From assembly GCF_021462225.1 (NCBI RefSeq), contig NC_061804.1, positions 9,475,740 to 9,539,739 of the forward strand: DNA of 64,000 bases, read 5' to 3'. The position numbers and the translations under genes were made by a program. This document shows positions 1-19,800 of the stretch, in pieces. Numbering within the stretch: position 1 is the first letter of the stretch; each line of letters opens with the position of its first letter. Origin of the DNA: Girardinichthys multiradiatus (Eukaryota; Chordata; Actinopteri; Cyprinodontiformes; Goodeidae). A model generated the notes under the pieces. It was not told where the DNA came from. It did no database searches and saw nothing but the letters and a program-made list of their open reading frames with translations.

Positions 1-91
1 CACAGATGAATCGGTTGTCTTCGGATAAACTCATTGTGTTTCTTCATGTTCATGCTGGGTTACCAGTTGTTTCCTTGTGGTTTGGTTTTAG

Positions 92-6662
<6,571 letters not shown>

Positions 6663-7700
6663 AACTGGTCCAACATGGACTCCCAATGGAAACCGAGGAC
6701 ACTTAAAGCCCCTGAAGATCCCTGGAGGAAGGAGACGCTCTACGCTGAAAACCTCACAGGGTCAGCGTGGTGTGCAGGAACAATGTGCCTTTATCGTCTG
6801 ATTTTTCTGCTCAATCTACATTACAAAAGTTTCTCGAAGTAAAAAAGCCCCCGTACAACATCAGCTGCTTCATGTGGATCTGAAATATTGACATTACCAA
6901 AAAGATTGTTTTCTCCTGGTGGAAATGGGTAAAGCTGACAGAAAAGGGAATTATCATCAGGTAATAATTCATAATCAGCACAGTGGTTTGCACTTTAAGA
7001 AACATTTTTGAAGTCAAGTTGACTTCCTGGAGGTGATTAGCTCAACATAAAGACACAAACACTTCTGAACCAGTTAAAAGGGATGCTGTATTTACTTTAA
7101 TTCACTAATATGTTCTGCAGTATCACTTGTTTTGAGTAGTGTCTGAAGTTTAGGCGTATTTTAACTAGTTTACAAGCTTTTGATCGATGTTAAATTAACA
7201 ATAGATTGTCAAATGGCTAACATTTAAAACCTTAAACCCTTAAATTCAAACACATTTAAATGCTAAATAAATGTCCACATTAAATGGCCAAATTTAACCA
7301 CAAAATAATGTTAATTCCGGGGCATCCTTTCAACTTTTAATCTATATAATAGTTGATTATAATCCTATTTAATCGAAATCTTACATTAATTATCTCTTAT
7401 TACCAGATCTTTATTGATTTAAAACTTGAAAACTCCCACAGACGTTCTTTTCACCATCAAGAATCTCACAGTTAGGCCACATTATGAATAAATACATAAA
7501 TAGGACCATAAATGAGCCTTAATGATTTTTAATTAGGTTTAAATGTTCTTATCTTGTCTGGACTTGCAAAGCGGTCTGACTGCGGCTTTTATATCTAACA
7601 ACGGTTTGTCCGTTAAGTGGTATTCACGTTATTATGGGACAGTGGTTGAATTAAATAAGCATCGCCAGGTTAAAGTTTAAGAGCTTTCTGTCACAGCCTA
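6663..7700 (+). other. Probable fchsd2 3' UTR and start of the fchsd2-rsf1 intergenic region
   Basis: Sequence after the fchsd2 stop is AT-rich and non-coding. AATAAA hexamers occur at 7266-7271 and 7487-7492, and again much further on at about 11121 and 11132-11137. I cannot tell which is used. Small frames on both strands here (for example 6811-7017 minus) are short and unconvincing. Confidence 0.45.
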
Positions 7701-7703
7701 CCG

Positions 7704-8828
7704 AACCCTGCAAAAGTAATGAAACCCCTTCATCTTTTTTGCATTTTGTCACATTACAACCAAAAACTTCAATGCATTTTATTGGGCTTTTATGTGATGG
7801 ACCAACACAAAGTAGAGCATAAATATAACTTAGAAGGAAGGTCACATGGTTTTCAGTTATTTTGCAAATAAAAATCCCAAACGTTTTGGCCTGTAGTTGT
7901 GTTCAGCCCCCCTGAGTCAACACTTGTTTCACTGCAGTTGCAGCAAAAGTGTTTTTGGTTCATTTGCACATCCAGAGACTGAAATGTTTAAACATACTTC
8001 TTGTCAGTCAGATTTGATGGAGAGCATCTATGGAAAGTCGTTTTCAAATATTGCTGTGGATTCTTAATTAGATTTTTGTCTGTTGGTCTTTGACTAGGCC
8101 ATTCTAACTCATGAATGTGCTTCTATCTAAACCATCCCATTGTAGCTCTGGTTTACGGTTGTTGTCCTGCTGGAAGGTGAACCTCCACCTCAGTCTCAAG
8201 TCTTCTGCAGCCTCTAACAGGTTTTCCTCCGGGATTGTCCTCGGGAATGTTTGTCAAACTGCAACCAGGAGTTCCAAGGTCCAAGTTCTGGAGTGTACAG
8301 CTAATGGTTGTCCTGTGAACTGATTCTACCACCTAAGTTGTTGATCCCTCCAGCTCCAGCCTCTTGGCTGGCTCTCTGATTAAAGCACCCTATGACCAAC
8401 CTGTCAGTCTAGGTGGACGTCCATATCTTGGCCAGTCTGCAGTTGATCTTCTCTACAACAGACCTGTCTGCTGTGTTCCTTGGTCTTCATGATGCTGTTT
8501 GTTCACCAAGTTTCTCTAAGGAACCGCTGAGGCCAGAAACCGAACAGCTGCATTCACACCGAGATTAAATCTCACACCGGCGACTCTGTTTACTAGTTGG
8601 ATGACTTTTAGAGGCAATTAGATGGACTGGAATTTATTTAATCAGAGTTAAGGGGACTGAATACAAATACAAGGCACGCTTTTCTGATTGATATCATTTT
8701 CCATCCAAGACACAATTACTTACTCCTTTGTCTTAATTTCTCACGTAAAATCCCAAGAAAACATGCTGTAGTTTGTAGTTGAAATGTGTTCAAATGTGGG
8801 AAGGTTCGAGGGTGAATGTTTTTACTGT
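7704..8828. mobile_element. Non-autonomous or decayed DNA transposon with inverted ends
   Basis: The left end (from about 7707: gcaaaagtaatgaaacccc, then tttgtcacattacaaccaa, then a ttttattgggcttttatgtg box) is mirrored by the right end read in reverse (gtaaaaacattcaccctcg ... ttcttgggattttacgtgag). This gives imperfect inverted termini of about 100 bp around a 1.1-kb body. The interior keeps a ttgtcctgctggaaggtgaa stretch resembling antisense DD-E transposase. A related edge occurs at about 37.85 kb. No frame survives. Confidence 0.6.
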
Positions 8829-11340
8829 TTGTAACAGTTTTCTGCAGCATCGCTCTCCTGCCATGATTCTAGCTGCTCTCGAGCTGGGAAGCTCAGATAA
8901 TGAGCAACGTTATCAGAATAACTGCTGATGTGTTCCCAAATACACTTTGATCTCATTGTTGCGTGAAACCTAATCTAAACTATTTTAGTTGTTTGTGATC
9001 GACAACCAACTAATGAGTGAATATTAGCTGCTTATGTTACTCACCTCCTGGCTTCATGTTTATTTGTTTTCCAGCAGAGAGTGAGTAAATAACCTCTCTC
9101 TCCTACCCATCTTCTCATCCCAAACTCCCTCTGATTTATCCGCTTATATGCGTCAGATTTCAGGTCATTTTATTGATGTTTTATTGATGTTTAGAGGTGC
9201 ACCATTGAGGCATTTCTTGGCCGAGTTTTTTCTGGTCGAATGTACTGGTTCCACTTTTGACCCATTCTGGCGGGGGGGGGGGGGGTCTCACCACTAATGA
9301 CTAATAAAAAAAATAAGCTGCTGGTTCTTCTCTAGAGGTGGTAGTTCTGAATCTGTCAGAAACTGAAGGGATTAGATTCTCCTCATTTATGTGTCAAAGC
9401 ATGTCTGCCTTTACCTGCTTTTTCTGATACAAAGTGCATTAGATTTAATTTTGTTGCATTTATAGCTTAATGTAATTAGAGTTCATTTTGATGCAAAATG
9501 AAAATGTTCACCATTTGACCTGCAGGTCACCGATCAGAGCGAATCAAGGGGAAATTGGTTCAGGTTCCGATCTTTTTCTCATCTATTGTCTCAGTTCTAA
9601 TGATGTAGCTGCAGATTTAAGCTTTCTGCGTTTTCAGCTCAGCTTTACGCCACAGATCACCAGCCGTCAGCACTCAGAGTAAAACTAAGACTCCTATTGG
9701 TTCCACGCCTGATCCCGACTCCAGCACGGGCGAGGCCGGTCCTCTCCACCGTCAACACGTGTAACTAAAAACAGTTACACACACAAGGGAAAAGTGGCAA
9801 TTCTGTTTGTTTTCTCAGTACGAATGATTTTAAATGACTTCCTCTTTGGTTTTTTTTACACCCTCGTTATCACTTTAGTTTTGCTAAAAACAGTTTAAGG
9901 TAACCCGTAGTGTTAACACACACTTAGTGTAACTTTTTTGTTGTTGTTTTGGTGTCTTAAAGTACAGATTTAGATGTTTTTATGAGATTCAGGGTTCCTA
10001 CGCAGTCTGGAATTTGATTTCAGTAATTTCCAGCTCTGGATAAGTATGGAAAAGCAAGAGTACAGAACAATCTTTGTATTTCCAGGCTTTATTACCTAAA
10101 TGCTGTCCTTCTATATGTCCTTCCTTTGTTCCTTATGGCCTTCTTTCCTTCTTGAGTCCTGCCTTTCCTCCTTCCTTTTCCTTTCTTTTTCTTCTTTCCT
10201 TCCTCAAGTATTTCCTTCATTCTTCACTTGTGTCCTTTCTTCCTACTTCTATCCATCCATCCATCCATCCTTCCTTCCTTCCTTCCTACCTACCTCCTTT
10301 CTTCCTTTTAGTTTCTATTTTTCAACGTTCCATATTTAAAGGCCACCCACGACAGAAATAAAAATCTGCCATAAATTGATGGGGAATGTTTTAAATGAAT
10401 GAAAAACTTTCTCTAGCTGAAAGCTGTTTAGGAACTCTGCAGATTATTGAGAGCGTTTGGATCAGTGTCGCTTTACACTGAAGTCCGGCGGTTTCAACAC
10501 AACTTTTACCTTTTTAAGAAGGAAACCATCTGGAGCTGCTAGCTATCCTGTTTCATAGTGAAGCACTTTTTTTATGTCTTCTTGTTCTCTTTCAGTATTG
10601 TTGATGTTTGAGGTTTGTTTACCAGCCGTATTCGTATAAATGTGTTTATTTTATCAGCTGTTTGTTATTTAGCCTTAAATAGCAACCGTAGTGACTTTAC
10701 AGCCTGTTTTTGAAACATGAATAGTTTACAGAAAACTTGGAGAGTGATATCTGTAAACATATTAGCCTGTTCTCTTTTGTTTTATTAGAATTAGAAATAA
10801 AGACCTTTTTATTAAACAGTAGATGAATTAGATCAGAGGAAAAGAGATATCTGTCAGCCTCGTTGCTGTGTTCTCGTTGATCTCCTTGAGATCTGAATGA
10901 CCTCAAACTTATTTTTGAAGTTTGCATTTACCCTGTTGTATTAAAAAAAGATCAGACTGAGGTCTCATTTCCATCAGAGACGTTGTTGTTGTTTTAAACC
11001 TGCTACTGGTCCTGATTTAACCCCAGTCCGAAGCTGAAGTTCAGTAATTAAATTCCCACATTTCCTGCAGAGCTTCAGATTTACACATCAGTGGATGTTT
11101 GACTGTATTTATTGTGTACAAATAAATGTGAAATAAAGATAGCTTAAATGAAACAACTAAGAGTCCACTCTTCACCCGAGTTTTATTTGGTCCTGTATCG
11201 TCTGTATTTTTTCTGTTGATGAAGCTAATCTGCAGAGACTGAGCGTTTAAATAACAATGTCAAAGTCTGCAAAGATCTCAGATGTGTGTTTTGACTGGAA
11301 GACTTCCAGCATCTTCATGTCTTGTTCACAACAGATCTCT
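8829..11340. other. Intergenic, no gene seen; simple repeats
   Basis: No coding region is convincing. There is a homopolymer of 14 G at 9272-9285. Around 9194-9300 a gaggtgcaccattgaggca start resembles hAT-like short elements. Two AATAAA hexamers at about 11121-11137 could end a long fchsd2 transcript. The remainder is unassigned. Confidence 0.5.
10130..10318 (+). repeat. Pyrimidine-rich CCTT/ATCC microsatellite
   Basis: About 190 bp are almost pure C/T on the plus strand, with a core of ATCC repeats (about 10253-10270) running into CCTT repeats (about 10270-10288) and flanking degenerate TTCC units. Two overlapping frames through it (10074-10361 and 10100-10339) are artefacts of the repeat. 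Confidence 0.85.
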
Positions 11341-11354
11341 GTTTGCTGGTCTAT

Positions 11355-12003
11355 GTTCAGTTCAGTTTATTTATATAGCGCCAATTCACAAAACATGTTG
11401 TCTCAAGGCTCTAAACAAAATCAATTCAATTGAATCATGCAGATCTCAAGTCGGGTCCATAGATTCCAATTAATCCTAACTATCATGGATGAGCATGTAG
11501 AGACACTGGACAGTTGCTGGCATTGACTTTGCAGCAATCCCTCATACTGAGCATGCATGTAGCGACAGTGGAGAGGAAAACTCCCTTTTAACAGGAAGAA
11601 ACCTCCAGCAGAACCAAACCAGGCTCAGTATGGGCGGCCATTTACCACGACCGACTGGGGGTTTAAGAAAACACACTAAGGCACTGATCCAGGAGTACTT
11701 TCTATTGGTAACAAAAGTAAAACATTAATGGTAGTAGCTCCTTTAGTGTTGTAATCTAGGAAAGACAGCTAAGCATATGAACTCTGAGCCAGTTTTTAAG
11801 TTTATGAGAAAGAAGACATACAGTTAGTCACTGTAGCTATGTCTAGGAGAGAATGTAGCAGAGAGAGTGAAAGTGGTCATTATGTCCTCCAGCAGCCTAG
11901 GCCTATAGCAGCATAACTACAGAGATAACTCAGGATAACCTAAGCCACTCTAACTATAAGCTTTATCAAAAAGGAAAGTTTTAAGCCTAGCCTTAAAAGT
12001 CCC
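11355..12003 (-). mobile_element. 5'-truncated L2-type LINE (3' end)
   Basis: The sequence starts at its 3' end with cagttcagtttatttatata and runs through conserved 3' UTR text (for example ttttaacaggaagaaacctc) into the first few codons of the RT C-terminus (agttttaagcctagccttaa). It matches the 3' region of the larger copy at 39.1-42.9 kb, in the same minus orientation, and is truncated at about 12000. This is the normal outcome of incomplete reverse transcription. Confidence 0.75.
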
Positions 12004-12113
12004 CTGGATGGAAGTCACAACCAGGACCTTCTTGCTGCAAGGCAACAGTGCTACTAACTGTCATTGTGGAGCCTGTCTTTAAGATCAAAATAAAAAAAAT
12101 AATATAGACACAT

Positions 12114-13365
12114 ACTGAAACACCTGGTTTTAGACCACAATAACTTATTAGTATGGTGTAGGGCCTCCTTTTGCAGCAAATACAGCGTCAATTCGTCTTG
12201 GGAATGACATATACAAGTCCTGCACAGTGGTCAGAGGGATTTTAACCCATTCTTCTTGCAGGATAGTGGCCAGGTCACTACGTGATACTGGTGGAGGAAA
12301 ACGTTTCCTGACTCGCTCCTCCAAAACACCCCAAAGTGGCTCAATAATATTTAGATCTGGTGACTGTGCAGGCCATGGGAGATGTTCAACTTCACTTTCA
12401 TGTTCATCAAACCAATCTTTCACCAGTCTTGCTGTGTGTATTGGTGCATTGTCATCCTGATACACGGCACCGCCTTCAGGATACAATGTTTGAACCATTG
12501 GATGCACATGGTCCTCAAGAATGGTTCGGTAGTCCTTGGCAGTGACGCGCCCATCTAGAACAAGTATTGGGCCAAGGGAATGCCATGATATGGCAGCCCA
12601 AACCATCACTGATCCACCCCCATGCTTCACTCTGGACATGCAACAGTCTGGGTGGTACGCTTCTTTGGGGCTTCTCCACACCGTAACTCTCCTGGATGTG
12701 GGGAAAACAGTAAAGGTGGACTCATCAGAGAACAATACATGTTTCACATTGTCCACAGCCCAAGATTTGTGCTCCTTGCACCATTGAAACCGACGTTTGG
12801 CATTGGCATGAGTGACCAAAGGTTTGGCTATAGCAGCCCGGCCGTGTATATTGACCCTGTGGAGCTCCTGACGGACAGTTCTGGTGGAAACAGGAGAGTT
12901 GAGGTGCACATTTAATTCTGCCGTGATTTGGGCAGCCGTGGTTTTATGTTTTTTGGATACAATCCAGGTTAGCACCCAAACATCCCTTTCAGACAGCTTC
13001 CTCTTGTGTCCACAGTTAATCCTGTTGGATGTGGTTCGTCCTTCTTGGTGGTATGCTGACATTACCCTGGATACCGTGGCTCTTGATACATCACAAAGAC
13101 TTGCTGTCTTGGTCACAGATGCGCCAGCAAGACGTGCACCAACAATTTGCCCTCTTTTGAACTCTGGTATGTCACCCATAATGTTGTGTGCATTTCAATA
13201 TTTTGAGCTAAACTGTGCTCTTACCCTGCTAATTGAACCTACACACTCTGCTCTTACTGGTGCAATGTGCAATCAATGAAGACTGGCTACCAGGCTGGTC
13301 CAATTTAGCCATGAAACCTCCCACACTAAAATGACAGGTGTTTCAGTTTCATTGTCCAACCCCTG
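12114..13365 (-). mobile_element. Tc1-type transposon, family A, left terminus missing
   Basis: The right terminus (about 13325-13365) ends in ttgtccaacccctg followed by TA. Its inverted counterpart on the left is present only from actgaaacacctgg at about 12114; the outer roughly 18 bp are absent. The interior carries an uninterrupted 343-codon transposase in reverse. It abuts a truncated L2 fragment on the left and lies in the interval between fchsd2 and rsf1. Confidence 0.8.
12148..13179 (-). CDS. Tc1/mariner transposase, family A, uninterrupted frame (343 aa)
   Basis: The product is a DNA cut-and-paste transposase of the Tc1 group. An N-terminal paired-like helix-turn-helix region (KRGQIVGARLAGASVTKTAS, then SRATVSRVMSAYHQEGR) binds the inverted repeats. 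The catalytic DDE residues are recognisable: first Asp in LFSDEST, second Asp in YQDDNAPIH, Glu in DLNIIEPLWG, with DD34E-like spacing. KHGGGSVMVWAAIS and PRRIDAVFAAKGG are family hallmarks. At 343 residues it has the usual Tc1 length with no stop or frameshift. The start is the ATG at 13179 (MGDIPEFKRGQ). One flanking inverted repeat is incomplete, so the copy is probably unable to move itself, although the protein looks intact. Confidence 0.9.
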   Translation of the reverse strand: MGDIPEFKRGQIVGARLAGASVTKTASLCDVSRATVSRVMSAYHQEGRTTSNRINCGHKRKLSERDVWVLTWIVSKKHKTTAAQITAELNVHLNSPVSTRTVRQELHRVNIHGRAAIAKPLVTHANAKRRFQWCKEHKSWAVDNVKHVLFSDESTFTVFPTSRRVTVWRSPKEAYHPDCCMSRVKHGGGSVMVWAAISWHSLGPILVLDGRVTAKDYRTILEDHVHPMVQTLYPEGGAVYQDDNAPIHTARLVKDWFDEHESEVEHLPWPAQSPDLNIIEPLWGVLEERVRKRFPPPVSRSDLATILQEEWVKIPLTTVQDLYMSFPRRIDAVFAAKGGPTPY

Positions 13366-13769
13366 TATATATATACACAGTTGATCAGCAACCGCATGCT
13401 GGTCAACCACACAGTAATTATATAAAAACAATTATTACTAGAATAAAATGTAGTAGTCGGAAATTAAGAACTACAAAATGCAGATATAAACTATATAAAA
13501 ATGTAACAACTCTGGGTTTGTAAAACAATTACGAGTGAAACAAATATTTTCACTTTTAATCTATTCAAGTCTTGATATCCACAAGCATGTATGGTTAAAC
13601 ATTCATGCTTGTATGTTTGCAATACAAGAGAAAACATTAAAATGTATTTAAAAATAAGATTTTTGTATCGGTTTTTAGGAAGATATAGCATATTTATCAT
13701 ATCACTGAAGTCTAAATGACATCGATAATGCTTCTCGTTTTGTCGTTGCCTGTTCAATGTTATTTTATT

Positions 13770-13832
13770 TAGTAGGAAGACCGGAAGTCGTGTGCGCTCT
13801 CGCAGCTGGGGCTTAACACTGGTGTGGAAAAG
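13770..13832 (+). promoter_or_regulatory. Probable rsf1 promoter/5' UTR
   Basis: Base composition shifts from AT-rich to CpG-containing about 60 bp before the rsf1 ATG and stays so through exon 1. No TATA box is obvious. The start ATG at 13833 has an aagATGgc context, with A at -3 and G at +4. The transcription start cannot be fixed from sequence. Confidence 0.35.
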
Positions 13833-16800
13833 ATGGCTGCTTCGGCGGCAACGGCGAGTTCTCCCCCCGGTTTGTGTCCAAATTACGCCGTGATTTGTTC
13901 GTTCCTGGAGCGGTACGGAGCCCTGTTGGATTTACCGGAGCTCACCTTTCCTCAGCTGGAGAGATACCTGCAGGACACGTCCTCAGGTAGGGCAAGAAAG
14001 CACGCAGCAGGATGCTCGGAGGACGCGGAGAGGCTCCAGTCTTGCATTAATGATAATGGGACCGAGCTAACATGCTAAGAGCTAATGTTAGCTGTTATTG
14101 TGTGGATTTTTTTAACCTTCTTGTTTACTTAAACTCAAGTTAACCGCCTCCCAGTCCTGCTGTTCGGGATTTTAAACGTCTCCCTGCACATTTTGATGTT
14201 GATTTAAACGGAAACATGTCGATTTGTTCGAGGTTTTCTGTCACTTTTTAGCTTTTGAATTGAGCTTAATTTTTTTCCAGCCTTTATCTGCTTCTCGTGC
14301 AACAACACAAGCACAAATGTGCGGTGAAAAGGCTGTCTGTGGGTCCGTGGGCGTGATGAGAGGTCACGCAACGAGCCGTGTAACACTGTATGCTGGTGGT
14401 AAACCCGTCAGAGTGTGACATCGATGTACGATTATGCACTTTATTTACAGTTAAATATATTGTCAGGTAGTAGATAGCTGAGCTGAGGCTAAGTTAGCCG
14501 CAAGTCTGATGATATCCGGCCGGAGCTATCAAAATAAAACTAATTTAAATACCCAAACAAACTAATTATGGTCATATTTATTATTTACTCGTAACATGAG
14601 CAAATACTTGTATTATTTAAACCAGTTAGCTTGTACACAATCTGTTTTATTTATTGTTTTAAAGTCGTCTACTTTGTCTTCCGGTGCTCATTGTGGCTTA
14701 CTTGACGCTTTCCGTGCGCTTCCTATTTGAAGCGCTGCTAATTGGACTTTAATTTCTGCCTCCGATTAAAATGTGTTCACCTTGTTGACGAGCAGCGGCG
14801 GGAAACTTTGGAGCCAATGTGATGCATTTTCTCCCAGATGTATGATGGGTCCATTAGATGAACTCCAGTTTATTTCCATTACAAGGAGCTACTTTTTAAA
14901 TCCTGACGCGTAATGGCAATAAATCCTCTAAAGGGGGCGCTATGATATTGTTTAAAACCTTTCGCAGCAACAGATGACGAAGCACAGCACAATCATGGTG
15001 AAAACCTGCTGTGTAAATGTTTCTGCTGATTTTGCACATTGTTTTTATAGAAATATTTTAATAGAAAAATTACAAACTCAAAGAAAATTAATTTATGTAT
15101 CAGTTATAAAATACACTTGTAATCTTGTGATATTATTTTATAACAATTATAGAAAACGTCATAATTTTTCAATTATTCAAACAAATATGTAGAATTTTTA
15201 TTCTTCATTATATTAACTGCTATTTAATTCCATTGTTCTATAATTAATCATTGGATAATTACTATTCTTTAAGAAAAGTTATTACGTTAAATTATTTCTA
15301 GAACTATAATTAGTTTTTTTATTACTGTTATTCTATTTCATTTTTATAATATATATTAATATAAAATATGTAAATAATTATTATATAATTACAGTCAACA
15401 TTATTTAATGTTTTATAACAGTATATTACATTCATTCTCATAATAGAATGACTTACTGCAAAGTATCACAAATCCAATAAATGCTATGAAGCTGCGATTA
15501 AATCTTTACATTTCCTCTGTTTATATATTTTAATTATAACTTTTTTGCGTGTTTATTTAATCTTCTGGTTTTTCTGCTCATTTCTTCCTTCTAATTTGCT
15601 TTGGGCCCTAATTACTCAGAGTAATTGGCATCATTTTATTTTGGCTTTTTAATTCTGCATGTTGTTGCTACAGTTTGCTGGCATATCCATTTATTAAATA
15701 CAGTTATTTAATTGTTATTTAAAAATGATTATTTTTCTAATGTATACAATACATTTACTAGGGATAAATATCAGAAAAATGCCCTTACTTTTAGTTTAGC
15801 TTTTAGTTCTTATGCTCCACTAATCTGGAATAAACTCCCAGAAAATTGTAAAAGCGCTGAAACCCTACGTTGCTTTAAATCAAGATTGAAAACTTGTTTA
15901 GAGTGGCCTTTGACTGAGCCATCTAAACATTATTAGTTAAGTTTTCAGTCCAACTTTCCTTTCATTTTCTTATCATAAATTTTTTATTTTATTTATATTT
16001 TAGTATAATCTTTTTAATGATTCATTTTTATTCTCTTTAATTATTTAATTACCTTTATGCCACTGCAATGTACTTTTCCTATCATGTTTCTTTTTCTTTT
16101 TTTTCATGTACAGCACTTTGAATTGTCTTCATACTGAAATGTGCTATAGAAATAAACTTTCCTTTCCTTACTTTGACTTGATAGATTTCAGTATAAACTG
16201 GAATAAAATCAACATGCAGAAAGTGCTGATCGGCTTTAAAATCTTTGTCCAAGGACGATGTGATGGTTTCTGCGTCCAACCTAAAGTTTTTTCCAGTCAT
16301 TCTGGGGCCATCTTCTGTTGGATGGTGATTTGTGAGTTTAATTCAATTCAATTCACAAATACTTGATTAATCCCAAAGGGAAATTAAATGTTGTTATAGC
16401 TCATATTATGAAGGTTTCTTCAAAGAGCCGTTGTAGATGCTGATGGCTGTGGGCAGGAAGGATCTCCTGTAGCGCTCCGTCTTACAGCAGATCTGAAGAA
16501 GCCTCTGACTGAAGACACTCTGTTGTTGTAGGACAGTCTCATGAAGAGGATGCTCAGGGTTCTCCATAATGTTCTTCATTTTATGAAGAATCCATCTTTC
16601 CACAATAATCTCCAGAGGTTCCAGAGGAATCCCCAGAACAGAGCCAGCCTTCTTAATTAGCTTGTTGAGCTTTTTTAAGTCCTTGGTTCTGATGCTGCTT
16701 CCCCAGCAGATGATGGCAGAAGAGATCACACTTTCCACAACAGACTTATAGAAGATATGCAGCATCTTGCTGCAAACACCAAAGGACCTAAGCTTCCTCA

Positions 16801-19800
16801 AGAAGTACAGTCTGCTCTGTCCCTTCTTGTAGATGGCTTCAAAGTTGCATCTCCACTCTAGTCTGTTGTCCAGGTGAACACCGAGGTATTTATACTCCTC
16901 CACCACCTCCACTTCTTCTCCCATGATGGAAATCGTTTTTGACTTATTCCTGTTTCTCTTAAAATCTACAATCATCTCCTTTGTTTTAGTCACGTTCAAA
17001 ATGAGATGATTGTTTCCACACCATGCCACAAAGCGGTCCACCACCTTCCTGTACTCAGCTTCTTGTCCATCTCTGATCCACCCCACGACTGCAGAATCAT
17101 CCGAGTATTTCTGCAGATGACAGGAGTCTGTCTTGTACTGGAAGTCTGAGGTGTACAGAGTGAAAAGGAATAGTGAGAGTACAGTCCCCTGTGGTTCTCC
17201 TGTGCTGCTGACTACCTGGTTAGACTCATAACCCTTCAGTCTCACAAACTGTGGTCTGTTTGTCAGGTAGTCTTTGATCCAGGAGATTGTTGAGGCCTCC
17301 ACCTGAGTCTTCTAGAGTTACTGACAAAGCAAATCAGGTTGGATTGTATTAAATGTTCTGGAGAAATCAAAGAACATGATCCTCAGTGCTGCTGGCTTTG
17401 TCCAGATGACAGTGGGTTTGTTGAAGCAGGTATATGACGGCATCTTCAACTCCAACTCCACAGCGATAAGCAAACTGAAGGGGGTCCTGATGGTTTCATT
17501 GTTTGCTTACTCAGGTGGGCCAACAGGAGTCTCTCTAGGACGTTCATGATGTGAGATGTCAGGGCAACAGGTCTATAGTCATTGAGGACTGATGGGTGAG
17601 TTTTCTTTGGTACCGGAACAAGACAGGAGGTCTTCCACAAAACTGGAACCTTCTTCTGGGCCAGGCTAAGGTTGAACAGGTGCTGCAGAATCCCACAGAG
17701 CTGCTCTGCACAGGCCTTCAGGACTCTAGGGCTGACATGATCTGGACCTGCAGCCTTATTCCGATTCAATCTCTCCAGTTGTCTCTTCACCTAACTTCTT
17801 GAGACACACAGGTGGAAGGGGGAAGCAAAGGAAGTATCAGCATCTTCTGATATGGTTGAAGGCAAACATGTAGAAGCAGAAGGGTCTAGGGCTGAGGTGG
17901 AAGATAAAAAATGTGAGGTGTTACTGGACAGCTGGGGGTCCTGTGGGTCAAAGGAGGGTGGGATGTCTGTTTGGCTGTGAGCAGGAGAGGAGGATGCGAA
18001 GCTTGTTTCTGAACTGAACCTATTGAAGAATGTGTTAAGTTCATTGGCTCTGTCCAGACCTCCATCGGTCTGATCATCGTTCTGCTTGAAGCCTGTGATT
18101 TTCTTCATCCCTGACCACACATCTCTGATATTGTTTTGCTGGAGCTTGCTCTCCAGCTTCTTCTTGTACACCTCCTTGCTGTCTCTTATCTTGACTTAAA
18201 GTTGCTTCTGTAAACTCCTCAATAATTCTCTATCTCCCTCTCTGAAGGCTCTTTTTTTCTTGTTAAGCAGGTCCTTCAGGTCACTGGTGATCCAAGGTTT
18301 GTTATTGGGGAAGCATCTCACGGTTCTGGTGGGGATGAAGTTTATATAGTCGGTTACACACTCAGTCATGGCATTGATGTCCTCTCCATGTGGCTGGCAC
18401 AGTGCGTCCCAGTCTGTAGCCTCAAAGCAACTTTGCAGAGCTTCTTCAGCTTCCTGTGACCATCTTCTCACAGTCCTCTTTATTACAGGTTGCCTCTGAA
18501 CAAGGGGCTTATATTTCGAGCAGAGAAAAACAAGATTGTGATCTGATTTGCCTAGAGGAGGTCTTGCTGTAGAGATGTGTGAGTCCTTGACATTTGCATA
18601 AAACAAATCCAATGTATTGATTTCTCTGGTAGAGCAGCTGACAAACTGTTGAAATGTTGGAAGTGTAGCAGAGAGTGAAGCATGGTTAAAATCACCAGAA
18701 ATTGCCGCAAAAGCATTGGGGTTTTGTGTCTGTAGCTTAGCAACAACTGAACTGATGGGATTACATGCAGTGTCGGCAACAGCGGAAGGTGGAACGTAAA
18801 CTGTGGCCAAAATAACACTAGTGAACTCTCTGGATAAATAATATGGACAAAACAGTTTAATATCTGGACTGCAGAGATGACACTTCACAGTAACATGTCC
18901 TGGATTACAGTACTGCCAGTCCACCTCTTTTACATTTGCCGCTCCTCCTTAAATCTCTGTCTGCTCGTATGGTTAAAAAGCCCGGCAGAGAGACACTGGA
19001 GTCTGGGATATGATCCTGCAGCCATGTCTCAGTAAAACACATGATACTGCATGCCCGGTACTCTGGCTGGGTCCTTTGTAGGGCTTCGGAGTTCATCCAA
19101 CTTGTTTCCCAACGATCTCACATTGCCCATCATAATCGACGGAAGAGATGGTTTGAACTTCCTCCTTCTCTCTCTTCTCTTAGCTCCTGCTCTGCATCCA
19201 CGGCGTCTCCTTTTCAACTCATCAGGGATTTGGGGTTGTAGCTGAAGTATTATTTGAGCTTTTGAGATATTAATCAGCTGCTCCCGGTTGTAAGAAACAA
19301 CCCCGTTGCCATGGCAATGCATCATAACAACTGTCCAAAAATAGAAAGTATTAAGAAAAATCCTCCAAGCTGCACAGCATCCGACACTGGAGTGGACAGT
19401 CATCCAAAAAAAATCAACTGTATCCACCACAAGAGGAATAGTTCCCAAAAAAGAATAAATCAGAATCAAAAGTAACAGAGCAACACCAACCTGCTGCCAC
19501 CTTGAGCGGCGCAATTCTAGAAAACCTGGAAAAACCTAGTATAGTAGAAAACCTAGAAATGCGTTTCACATCATCCTCATTAGGGCTGTGTATCAGAACA
19601 ATATATAATCGCGATGCTCTTACTGAAAATTGTGATGTCTACAGGTCCTTCTCAAAATATTAGCATATTGTGATAAAGTTCATTATTTTCCATAATGTCA
19701 TGATGAAAATTTAACATTCATATATTTTAGATTCATTGCACACTAACTGAAATATTTCAGGTCTTTTATTGTCTTAATAAGGATGATTTTGGCATACAGC

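Noticed and set aside
10074..10361. Two overlapping Ser/Phe/Leu/Pro-rich frames
   Set aside because: They lie in the CCTT/ATCC pyrimidine microsatellite.
12227..13279. Plus-strand frames opposite the family A transposase
   Set aside because: They are shadows of the intact minus-strand transposase.
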